Below, piece by piece: positions 18,589-26,768 of a DNA stretch of 39,878 nt (within the stretch, counting starts at the first letter, position 1; every line of letters begins with the position of its first letter). The position numbers were made by a program, and so were the translations under genes. The notes under the pieces are model-generated. The model was not told where the DNA came from. It ran no database searches and saw only the letters and a program-made list of their open reading frames with translations. Source of the DNA: an uncultured Variovorax sp. (lineage in GTDB: Bacteria > Pseudomonadota > Gammaproteobacteria > Burkholderiales > Burkholderiaceae_C); assembly GCA_913776885.1 (NCBI GenBank), contig CAJYQC010000252.1:1-39878 (forward strand). The letters are read 5' to 3'.

Positions 18589-20052
18589 ATGAGCCCAGGT
18601 GAAATATCCAATGCAGGCGCTATGAATGCGCCCAATCGAGTCATTGCAGTAGACCTTGACGGCACGCTGATTCGCTCGGACATGCTTATCGAGAGCATTT
18701 TTCTTTTTCTCCGCTTCAACCCGCTGCGCATTTTTGAATTGGTTTTCTGGTTGCTGAGGGGCAAAGCGCATTTCAAGCAGAAGATCGCCGCGTCGGTCGG
18801 CTCAGACGTCCGAACTCTGCCCTACAACCAGAAACTCATCGACTGGCTCGTAGCGCAGCGCGCTGAGGGGGCAAAGCTCGTCCTGGCGACTGCGTCCGAG
18901 CTCCAACTGGCACGCAAAATTGCAGACCACCTGTCGATATTCGATGACGTGATCGGAACCCGCGATCTGAATTTGGCGGGGGCACACAAGCGCGATGCGC
19001 TTGTGTCTCGTCACGGTGAACACGGCTTTGAATACGTTGGGAATTCCTCGGCGGATCTCAGGGTCTGGGAGTCTGCTGCCATGGCGCATATCGTGAACCC
19101 GGAGCGAGGCGTTCTTGCGCGCGCGCATCGCACGGTTCGGGTCGGAGAGGTGTTCGAGGATCGGCCGGGTTACTTAAGGGTTCTGCGCAAGGCGCTCAGG
19201 CTGCATCAGTGGGCAAAGAACCTTCTGGTGTTCGTGCCGCTATTAGCGGCGCATAAGTTCACAAATCTTCATCTCGTAGCTGAAGGCCTGCTGGCGTTCC
19301 TGTGTTTTGGTGCCTGCGCGTCCAGTGTGTATCTTCTGAATGATTTACTCGATCTGCAGGACGATCGCCAGCACCGCACTAAGCGTAACCGGCCGTTGGC
19401 AGCAGGAACATTTTCCTTGTTCCACGCCATGTTGTGGATTCCTGCGCTGTTGGTCGTCGCATTCGCGATCGCGCTTCTTTGTTTGCCGTTGAAGTTTTCG
19501 CTGGTTCTGCTGGGCTACTATGTGTTGACACTGGCTTACTCGCTGGCGCTCAAGCGGGCGGTGATGGTTGATGTCGTCGTGTTGGCCATGCTCTACACCA
19601 CACGAGTAGTTGCAGGCGCTGCAGCAATGGCGTTGACGCCGACCTTCTGGATCTTGGCGTTTTGCATGTTCATCTTTCTCAGTTTGGCGCTGGTCAAGCG
19701 CTACACGGAGTTGTACGAGGCCCGGGAAAAAGGTGTGCAGGTCAAGGCGCCCGGCCGTGGCTATGTGGCGTCGGACTTCGAGTTGCTCGCGTCTCTGGGG
19801 GGCTCGGCCGGCTACCTCTCCGTGCTGGTGCTGGCGCTCTACATCAATGACCCGCAGTCACATGTACTCTATCGGCATCCGCATTGGCTGTGGGCCGCCT
19901 GCCCACTGCTGCTCTTCTGGCTGAGCCGCGTATGGATCATTGCGCATCGCGGGGAGATGCATGACGACCCCATCGTGTTCGCATTGCGTGACCGAATGAG
20001 TCGTTGCGTGTGCATCTGCTTCATTGCGATCTTTGGAGTTTCGGCTTTTTGA
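18589..20052 (+). CDS. HAD phosphatase-like domain fused to UbiA prenyltransferase (decaprenyl-phosphate phosphoribosyltransferase-like)
   Basis: N-term VIAVDLDGTLIRSD (HAD motif I), KLVLATASELQLA (motif II), GNSSADLRVWESA (motif IV); C-term RLHQWAKNLLVFVPLLAAHK...SVYLLNDLLDLQDDRQHRTKRNRPLAAG (UbiA NDxxDxxxD). Alternative start ATG 18622. Confidence 0.85.
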   Translation: MSPGEISNAGAMNAPNRVIAVDLDGTLIRSDMLIESIFLFLRFNPLRIFELVFWLLRGKAHFKQKIAASVGSDVRTLPYNQKLIDWLVAQRAEGAKLVLATASELQLARKIADHLSIFDDVIGTRDLNLAGAHKRDALVSRHGEHGFEYVGNSSADLRVWESAAMAHIVNPERGVLARAHRTVRVGEVFEDRPGYLRVLRKALRLHQWAKNLLVFVPLLAAHKFTNLHLVAEGLLAFLCFGACASSVYLLNDLLDLQDDRQHRTKRNRPLAAGTFSLFHAMLWIPALLVVAFAIALLCLPLKFSLVLLGYYVLTLAYSLALKRAVMVDVVVLAMLYTTRVVAGAAAMALTPTFWILAFCMFIFLSLALVKRYTELYEAREKGVQVKAPGRGYVASDFELLASLGGSAGYLSVLVLALYINDPQSHVLYRHPHWLWAACPLLLFWLSRVWIIAHRGEMHDDPIVFALRDRMSRCVCICFIAIFGVSAF

Positions 20053-21374
20053 TGTCCACGCTTGGCTCTTGGGGACGATATCCCCGCCACCCCCAGAAGG
20101 CGCATCCGATCGCTTGGCCTTTCGACGTCGCAGGTACTTTGTCGCGTGCGCGAAGCCAGGGCAGTGGGACGACGCTCGGATATGGTCGGGGGCGCAGCTA
20201 CGGTGATTCCTGCCTTGCGGAGTCAGGCCATGTGATCGCTGTCGCGGGGATGGACCGCCTGATTGAAGCCGACTGGCAAACGGGCGTGGTACTGCTTCAG
20301 GCAGGGATGACATTGAACGGGCTGATCGGTCTTGCACTGCCGCATGGCTGGTTCTTACCCGTTACGCCCGGAACGAAGTTCGTGACGCTGGGCGGCGCCG
20401 TCGCAAACGATGTGCACGGCAAGAATCACCATGTGATGGGCACATTCGGCCGGCATGTGCGTCGGATCGTTCTCTATCGATCCGACGCAGGCATCTGTGA
20501 ATGCTCTCCTTCGGTCAATCAGGAACTCTTCAGCGCAACGATTGGCGGTTTGGGTCTGACCGGGATCGTGCTCGCTGTCGAAATTCAGCTTCGTGCCGTA
20601 CGCTCCAGTGATATCGAGCAGACGAGCATCAAGTTCGGCAACCTAGATGAATTCTTTGCGTTGTCAGCACAATTCGACTCGAAATTTGAATACACGGTCT
20701 CATGGGTCGACTGCCTGGCAAGTGGCGCGAACGCTGGTCGTGGACACTATATCGGTGGAAATCATGCGGCTGGAGGCGAGCTTGAAGTGGCAGGGGTCAA
20801 CCACAAGCGCGTGCCGATCGACCCTCCGTTCTCTCTAGTCAATGCGTTGACCTTGAGGTTATTCAACACTTTGTACTACCAGCGCCAGCAGCGCAAAGTC
20901 GTCGAGACGCGTGTCAATTACGACCCTTTCTTCTATCCTTTGGACAAACTGCTGCAGTGGAATCGCATCTACGGCAGGGCCGGTTTCCAGCAGTACCAAT
21001 GTGTGATTCCGCCCGATGTCGGACGTGATGCTGTGGCTGCCATTCTCCAAGAGACCGCGCGCAATGGCGCGGGCTCTTTCCTGGCGGTGTTGAAGCAGTG
21101 CGCCGACATCGAATCTCCTGGATTGCTGTCGTTCCCTAAGGCCGGCGTTTCGCTGGCGTTAGATTTTGCCCAGCACGACGCATTGAACGCGCGACTGTTC
21201 ACCCGCCTTGATGCGGTAGTACATGAAGCGGGGGGACGACTTTATCCGGCGAAAGATGCGCATATGAGCGCACAGCATTTTCAAGCAGCTTATCCCGCAT
21301 GGGCGCAGTTGGAGTCGCTGCGCGATCCTTCACTTATGTCGCGATTCTGGCGACGCGTGACCGTGACTTCCTGA
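20052..21374 (+). CDS. DprE1-like FAD-binding decaprenylphosphoryl-beta-D-ribose oxidase homolog
   Basis: LGYGRGRSYGDSCLAESGHVI...LPHGWFLPVTPGTKFVTLGGAVANDVHGKNHHVMGTFGRHVRRI...ELFSATIGGLGLTGI...GGRLYPAKDAHMSAQHF; closely follows the DprE1 motif order. ATG overlaps the upstream stop. Confidence 0.9.
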   Translation: MSTLGSWGRYPRHPQKAHPIAWPFDVAGTLSRARSQGSGTTLGYGRGRSYGDSCLAESGHVIAVAGMDRLIEADWQTGVVLLQAGMTLNGLIGLALPHGWFLPVTPGTKFVTLGGAVANDVHGKNHHVMGTFGRHVRRIVLYRSDAGICECSPSVNQELFSATIGGLGLTGIVLAVEIQLRAVRSSDIEQTSIKFGNLDEFFALSAQFDSKFEYTVSWVDCLASGANAGRGHYIGGNHAAGGELEVAGVNHKRVPIDPPFSLVNALTLRLFNTLYYQRQQRKVVETRVNYDPFFYPLDKLLQWNRIYGRAGFQQYQCVIPPDVGRDAVAAILQETARNGAGSFLAVLKQCADIESPGLLSFPKAGVSLALDFAQHDALNARLFTRLDAVVHEAGGRLYPAKDAHMSAQHFQAAYPAWAQLESLRDPSLMSRFWRRVTVTS

Positions 21375-21385
21375 TTGGTTTGATC

Positions 21386-22132
21386 ATGAAAAAGAAGAAC
21401 GTATTCATCATCGGCGCGACCTCCGGGATTGCTGAAGCTGTTGCCCGACGATACGCGATGCAGGGAAGCAGTTTCGTGCTTGTGGCGCGCAACGATGCAA
21501 AGCTTGCCGTCATTGCCTCTGACTTGGTCGCCCGTGGCGCGACCGCGGTACGAACGCAGGTCTGGGCGGGTGACGATCTTGCTTCCTTGCCCAGACTTAC
21601 CAACTCCGCTTGGGAGACGCTGGGAACCGTGGACCTCGCATTGATTGCGCATGGCACATTGCCGGATCAGGTGCGTGCCCAGGACGACCTGCCCTACGCA
21701 GTGGAGCAGTTTCGAACCAACAGCGAAAGCGCCGTGGCGTGCATGCTCGCAATGACAGGCCATTTCGAAGCACAGGGCCATGGCGTGCTGGCCGTCATTG
21801 GATCGGTGGCTGGCGATCGCGGACGTGGCAGCAACTATGTATACGGTGCTGCGAAGTCTGCCGTCGATGCCTTTGCTTCCGGATTGCGCGCACAGCTTTT
21901 CAAGAAAGGCGTGCACGTCCTCACGATCAAGCCGGGTTTTGTTGCTACACCTATGACGGCGGAACTCGACCTGCCGGCGGCATTGACGGCGACCCCGGAC
22001 CGGATCGCTGCTGATATCGAGAAGGCCGTGACATCACGCCGAAACGTACTCTATACCCCGTGGTTTTGGGCCTGGATCATGCGGATCATCCGTTTTCTGC
22101 CGACAGCCTTATTTAAGCGCTCCAATCTCTAG
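21386..22132 (+). CDS. DprE2-like short-chain dehydrogenase/reductase
   Basis: KKKNVFIIGATSGIAEAVARRYA (NAD Rossmann), YVYGAAKSAVDAFASGLRAQLFKKGVHVLTIKPGFVATPMT (YxxxK active site); located directly after the DprE1-like gene. Confidence 0.85.
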   Translation: MKKKNVFIIGATSGIAEAVARRYAMQGSSFVLVARNDAKLAVIASDLVARGATAVRTQVWAGDDLASLPRLTNSAWETLGTVDLALIAHGTLPDQVRAQDDLPYAVEQFRTNSESAVACMLAMTGHFEAQGHGVLAVIGSVAGDRGRGSNYVYGAAKSAVDAFASGLRAQLFKKGVHVLTIKPGFVATPMTAELDLPAALTATPDRIAADIEKAVTSRRNVLYTPWFWAWIMRIIRFLPTALFKRSNL

Positions 22133-22144
22133 AAGCGTGTTGCG

Positions 22145-24079
22145 ATGATCGACCATGCGCGCCCGATATCCAAGCGGCTTGTGCCGCTGCTTCAGTTCAC
22201 TGCGTTCGCGTCGGCCTTGCTCGGCCTGAAGCTTTGGCTCATTCATTCCTATGGCAACGACGTGCCTTACTGGGATCAATGGGACGGCGAAGCTGCAAGA
22301 CTGTACATACCGTTCCTGCGAGGGGAACTTTCGTGGGGCGAGTTGTTCGCTCCTCATAACGAGCATCGCATCTTCACGACACGTGTTCTTGGTCTGTTGC
22401 TGCTGCAGCTCAACGGGTTATGGAGCCCCCTGCTCGAGATGGCGGTCAACGCCGTGCTGCACGTGTTCGCATTGGGAACTGCGGTATGGTTGATGAGTAA
22501 GGCTGTTGGCAAAGGGGCGCTCGCGCCGCTGTTGCTGTTCACGCTGCTTTTGTTCGCCATCCCGTTCGGATGGGAAAATACGCTGGCTGGATTTCAAGCC
22601 CAGTTCTATTTTGTTCTCCTGTTCAGCGTGCTGTCACTGTGGTGGCTCGTTGTGGCCGAGGCGATGAGCCGTTGGTGGTGGGTCGGCGTGGCAAGCACTA
22701 TTGCTGCGTATTTTTCGCTCGCATCCGGTGTTTTCGCGCTTGCCGCAGCGGCGATCGTTTTATTGATCAGGGCCGCCATCGTGTCCAGGCGTTGGCAAGA
22801 ACTGGTTGGCGCGTTGCTGCTGCTGGTCTTGTTCGTAGGAGGCGCATTCGCGACACCCGTGCTGGAGCAGCATGCAAGGTTGAAGGCATCCGATGCGTCG
22901 CATTTGTTTTCGGCACTCAGCCTTGTTCTGGCATGGCCCTTCCAAATTTCCACGGAAGCCATCCAAGCGGCAGTCAAGGATGGACCATCGCTGAAAGAAT
23001 GGCTGTTGGTGATGGTAAGGAACCTGCCCGCGACGGTGCTGGTGTGCTACGTGTTGTGGAAACGGCCGGCGCGTGGCAATCCCGCGTGGTTTCTTGTCGC
23101 ATTAGCGGTGTGGTGTGGTGGGCAGGCCGTTGCGGTTGCCTACGGCCGGGCGGATGACGTACTCACTTCTCGCTACCTCGATCTGCATGCGATGGGCGTG
23201 CTCGTGAACTTCGCGTGTTTACTCGCCATCTGTAACTGTGTGAGGCAAAGACTTCGACTGGGCGTCTTCGCGGGGGGATGCCTGTGGGTGTTCGCGATGG
23301 TGAGCGCTCTTTTTGGCGCTGCGGGAACAGAGCTTTCCTCGGCCCTGGAGAAAAAGCGAGACACGTCCCTTGCGCAGGAAGCCAACGTCGATGCCTATCT
23401 GGTGGGTAAGGATCTCAAAAGATTCCAAGCCTTGCCCTTTTTGCAGCTCCCTTATCCGGATGCGAACCGCTTGGCGAAGCTTCTCGATACTCCAGACATG
23501 CGGCGCATTCTTCCCAAGAACCTGCAGCGTCAATTGGAGCCGGCCGCTGTGACGCCTTCGACGGGGAGCGTCTTCGAGCGTGGAGGGGCCTTTCATACCG
23601 TGCCATCGTGCCATTGCATTTTCTGGGGAAGCTACGGTCCGACGCAGGACGCTGCCGTGGGAGAGACCATCTTGAGATACGACCCGATCGCGGCCTCCCA
23701 GAGATCGAGCGGCGTCTTCGCGATGAAGGTTGCTGGCTATCCCGCAGGAGCAGGAAGCATCGAAGTCATCCAGGGAGCCAAGGTGACGCGCTTGCGGTTT
23801 ACGAAGGATCCGCGCGAAACCTGGGTGGAGCGTTATTTCTCTGTGAGGCCGGGCGAATCATTTTTTATACGCTTGGTTGATCGAAGTGCGGGGTCGTGGT
23901 TGGCCGTGACCCAGCCTGTTGCAGTGGGTCGGCTGGACCGCTGGGTGTCTGTTTCGCTCGATAGCTACGGCACATTTTTCGCAATCGGGATGTCCGCGAT
24001 GTGGTTGCTGTTGCTAGTCCGATGGCGGGCCGTCAATGAAGCGACTTCGCGCGCTCCGGATCCTGATCGCGTCTCGTGA
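22145..24079 (+). CDS. Polytopic membrane protein, candidate GT-C fold glycosyltransferase
   Basis: 644 aa; multiple TM segments; acidic first extracytoplasmic loop GNDVPYWDQWDGEAARLY...FAPHNEHRIFTTRVL; soluble C-terminal domain then a final TM. Confidence 0.7.
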   Translation: MIDHARPISKRLVPLLQFTAFASALLGLKLWLIHSYGNDVPYWDQWDGEAARLYIPFLRGELSWGELFAPHNEHRIFTTRVLGLLLLQLNGLWSPLLEMAVNAVLHVFALGTAVWLMSKAVGKGALAPLLLFTLLLFAIPFGWENTLAGFQAQFYFVLLFSVLSLWWLVVAEAMSRWWWVGVASTIAAYFSLASGVFALAAAAIVLLIRAAIVSRRWQELVGALLLLVLFVGGAFATPVLEQHARLKASDASHLFSALSLVLAWPFQISTEAIQAAVKDGPSLKEWLLVMVRNLPATVLVCYVLWKRPARGNPAWFLVALAVWCGGQAVAVAYGRADDVLTSRYLDLHAMGVLVNFACLLAICNCVRQRLRLGVFAGGCLWVFAMVSALFGAAGTELSSALEKKRDTSLAQEANVDAYLVGKDLKRFQALPFLQLPYPDANRLAKLLDTPDMRRILPKNLQRQLEPAAVTPSTGSVFERGGAFHTVPSCHCIFWGSYGPTQDAAVGETILRYDPIAASQRSSGVFAMKVAGYPAGAGSIEVIQGAKVTRLRFTKDPRETWVERYFSVRPGESFFIRLVDRSAGSWLAVTQPVAVGRLDRWVSVSLDSYGTFFAIGMSAMWLLLLVRWRAVNEATSRAPDPDRVS

Positions 24080-24120
24080 CGGTTTTCAATTGTTTTGCGT
24101 CTCTTTAGTGAATGGTTTCC

Positions 24121-25053
24121 ATGAAAAAAATTGTGTTGCCGGGAGGCGCTGGCCTTGTTGGTCAAAACCTTGTCGCCCGATTGCGCGCCGAAGGCTACTC
24201 CGACATCGTCGTGATCGACAAGCACAAAGAAAATCTGGCGACGCTCAAAAGCGTACAGCCTGATGTCGTCGTCGAACTCGCTGATCTGTCCAAACCCGGC
24301 GATTGGCAGCGCCACTTCGACGGTGCGGCGGTGGTAGTGATGCTGCAGGCCCAGATCGGCGGTATTCACTACCAAGAGTTCGTGGATAACAATGTTAATT
24401 CCACTCGTCTGATCCTGGATGAAATCCGCAAAAACAAGATTCCTCAACTGATCCACATCAGTTCCTCTGTCGTCGAGTCGGTAGCCGACGATTTCTACAC
24501 GAGGTCGAAAAAAGAGCAGGAAGAAATGGTCCTCGCGAGCGGTATCGAATGCCCCGTCCTTCGGCCTACGCTGATGTTCGGCTGGTTCGACCGCAAGCAT
24601 CTCGGCTGGCTGTCGCGCTTCATGGCCAAGCAGCCGGTGTTTCCCGTGCCGGGCGACGGGCGTTTCATGCGGCAACCGCTCTACGTGGGCGACTTCTGCA
24701 ACGTGATCATCAGTTGCATCGAGAACAATGTCAGGCAAGGCATCTTCAACATCTCGGGGCATGAAAAGGTCGACTACATCGACATCATTCGCGAGATCAA
24801 GCGAGCCACCAAGGCCAAGGCGAAGATCGTCAAGATTCCTTACGGGCTGTTCTACAGCTTGCTGTGGATCTGGGCGCTGTTCGACAGGAATCCTCCATTT
24901 ACGACACAGCAGCTGCAGGCATTGGTCGCCAAGGACGAATTCGAGGTCATCGACTGGCCCGGGATTTTTGGTGTGCGAAGCACGCCTTTCGCCGAAGCGA
25001 TCAATGAAACCTTCAACGATCCCGTCTACAGCAACGTCGTTCTGGACTTCTAG
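24121..25053 (+). CDS. NAD-dependent epimerase/dehydratase family protein (extended SDR)
   Basis: MKKIVLPGGAGLVGQNLVARLRAEGYSDIVVIDKH; LIHISSSVVESVADDFYTRSKKEQEEMV; RQPLYVGDFCNVIISC. Confidence 0.85.
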   Translation: MKKIVLPGGAGLVGQNLVARLRAEGYSDIVVIDKHKENLATLKSVQPDVVVELADLSKPGDWQRHFDGAAVVVMLQAQIGGIHYQEFVDNNVNSTRLILDEIRKNKIPQLIHISSSVVESVADDFYTRSKKEQEEMVLASGIECPVLRPTLMFGWFDRKHLGWLSRFMAKQPVFPVPGDGRFMRQPLYVGDFCNVIISCIENNVRQGIFNISGHEKVDYIDIIREIKRATKAKAKIVKIPYGLFYSLLWIWALFDRNPPFTTQQLQALVAKDEFEVIDWPGIFGVRSTPFAEAINETFNDPVYSNVVLDF

Positions 25054-25056
25054 GCC

Positions 25057-26379
25057 ATGACAGAGCCACAAGAACCACAACGTATCGCCGTGCTCGGCGC
25101 CGGGCCCATGGGGCTGGCAGTCGCCTACCAACTCGTGCTCGACGGCCATCGCCCGGTGATATTCGAAGCCGATGATCGCGTCGGGGGAATGACTGCGGCA
25201 TTCGATTTCAGCGGGTTGCAGATCGAGCGCTACTACCACTTCCACTGCATCTCGGACAGTGCGTTCCTGCAGGTCCTCGACGAACTGGGGCTGTCCAAAA
25301 AAATGAACTGGGTAGCTACCAAGATGGGCTACTGGTATCAGAACCGGTTGCAGCCTTGGGGCAATCCGATGGCCTTGCTGACCTTCAAGGGGCTCGGTTG
25401 GATTGCGAAGTTTCGCTACGGATTGCATGCGTTTCTGTCGACAAAGCGGAATGACTGGAAGCCGCTGGATCATGTGGAGGCGACGGGTTGGATCAAGCGC
25501 TGGGTCGGCAATGAAGCGTACGAAGTGCTTTGGCGGCGGTTGTTCGACTACAAGTTCTACGACTACACCTCCAACCTGTCGGCGGCATGGATCTGGAGCC
25601 GCATCCGTCGCATCGGACGCTCGCGCTATAACTTGTTCGAGGAGAAGCTGGGCTATCTTGAGGGAGGGTCGCAAACTTTGCTCGATGCACTGAAGTCGGC
25701 GATCGTGACCCGTGGCGGGGAGCTTCGGCTGTCGACCCCGGCGTCCGAGGTGGTCGTCGAGCAGGGCGAGGTCAAAGGCGTCAGAACGGCAGCGGGCTTC
25801 GAAGCTTTCGACAAGGTCGTCAGCACGGTTCCCCTGCCTTATGTGCCACGGCTGATCCCCGGCCTGCCGGCATCGACCGCCGAGGCATTTGCCGCGCTCA
25901 AGAACATCGCGGTGGTTTGTGTGATCGCGAAGCTGAAAAAGCCGCTCACCGAAAACTTCTGGCTCAACATCAACGACCCGGATATGGACATCCCGGGTCT
26001 GGTGGAGTACAGCAACCTTCGGCCGCTCGATCCCCATGTGCTGTATGTGCCGTTCTACATGCCTGGAGAGCATCCGAAGTTCAAGGACGCCGATGAGGTC
26101 TTCCTCGACAAGGTCAGGAAATACTGCATGAAGATCAATCCGGACCTTGCGCCGGAGGATTTCGTCGACATGCGGGCCAGTCGCTATCGCTACGCGCAGC
26201 CGATTTGCGATCCTGGCTATCTTGATCGCCTGCCGCCTGCGAAGCTGCCGGTCAAAGGCCTATGGGTTGCGGATACGTCCTACTACTACCCCGAAGACCG
26301 CGGTATTTCCGAGAGCATTGGCTTCGGGCGGAAGCTTGCCAAGGCTGCCGTCGCCGGGACGGACATGCCGGCATGCTGA
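25057..26379 (+). CDS. FAD/NAD(P)-dependent oxidoreductase, amine-oxidase/UDP-galactopyranose-mutase-like
   Basis: IAVLGAGPMGLAVAYQLVLDGHRPVIFEADDRVGGMTAAFDFSGLQIERYYHFHC; C-terminal GLWVADTSYYYPEDRGISESIGFGRKLA. Confidence 0.82.
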   Translation: MTEPQEPQRIAVLGAGPMGLAVAYQLVLDGHRPVIFEADDRVGGMTAAFDFSGLQIERYYHFHCISDSAFLQVLDELGLSKKMNWVATKMGYWYQNRLQPWGNPMALLTFKGLGWIAKFRYGLHAFLSTKRNDWKPLDHVEATGWIKRWVGNEAYEVLWRRLFDYKFYDYTSNLSAAWIWSRIRRIGRSRYNLFEEKLGYLEGGSQTLLDALKSAIVTRGGELRLSTPASEVVVEQGEVKGVRTAAGFEAFDKVVSTVPLPYVPRLIPGLPASTAEAFAALKNIAVVCVIAKLKKPLTENFWLNINDPDMDIPGLVEYSNLRPLDPHVLYVPFYMPGEHPKFKDADEVFLDKVRKYCMKINPDLAPEDFVDMRASRYRYAQPICDPGYLDRLPPAKLPVKGLWVADTSYYYPEDRGISESIGFGRKLAKAAVAGTDMPAC

Positions 26380-26768
26380 ATAAGCAATTCATCCGATTTC
26401 TGGTCGCGGGTGGGATTGCCGCCGCTGCGAACTATGGATCGCGCTTCCTGTTCAGCACATGGCTGAGCTATGGCCCGGCGATCGTGCTGGCGTACCTGGT
26501 CGGAATGGGAGTGGCGTTCGTCCTGATGCGCCAGCATGTGTTCTCCGCCACGGGTGCCGCTTTGGGGCCGCAGGTCGTCAAGTTTGTCGCAGTCAACCTT
26601 CTGGCGGTGGTGCAGACACTGGTCATCAGCCTCGTCCTGGCGCGCTGGGTGCTACCGGGCCTCGGCATCGTGACCCACGCCGAAGCCATCGCTCATCTGG
26701 CGGGAGTCCTCGTTCCTGTGGCGACCAGCTATTTCGGCCATCGGATGCTGACGTTCAGGAAAGCGTGA
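26373..26768 (+). CDS. GtrA family membrane protein
   Basis: MLNKQFIRFLVAGGIAAAANYGSRFLFS...VAFVLMRQHVF...VPVATSYFGHRMLTFRKA; four TM segments, classic GtrA F(V/L)xxGGxxxxxxxxxxF and C-terminal NFxxxRxxxF-like ending. Confidence 0.9.
   Translation: MLNKQFIRFLVAGGIAAAANYGSRFLFSTWLSYGPAIVLAYLVGMGVAFVLMRQHVFSATGAALGPQVVKFVAVNLLAVVQTLVISLVLARWVLPGLGIVTHAEAIAHLAGVLVPVATSYFGHRMLTFRKA

Noticed and set aside
23965-26073. 702-aa minus-strand ORF antisense to the epimerase and flavoprotein genes
   Set aside because: Antisense shadow ORF in GC-rich DNA; Arg/His/Gln/Asp-biased composition with no recognisable domain, while the plus strand encodes clear protein families.
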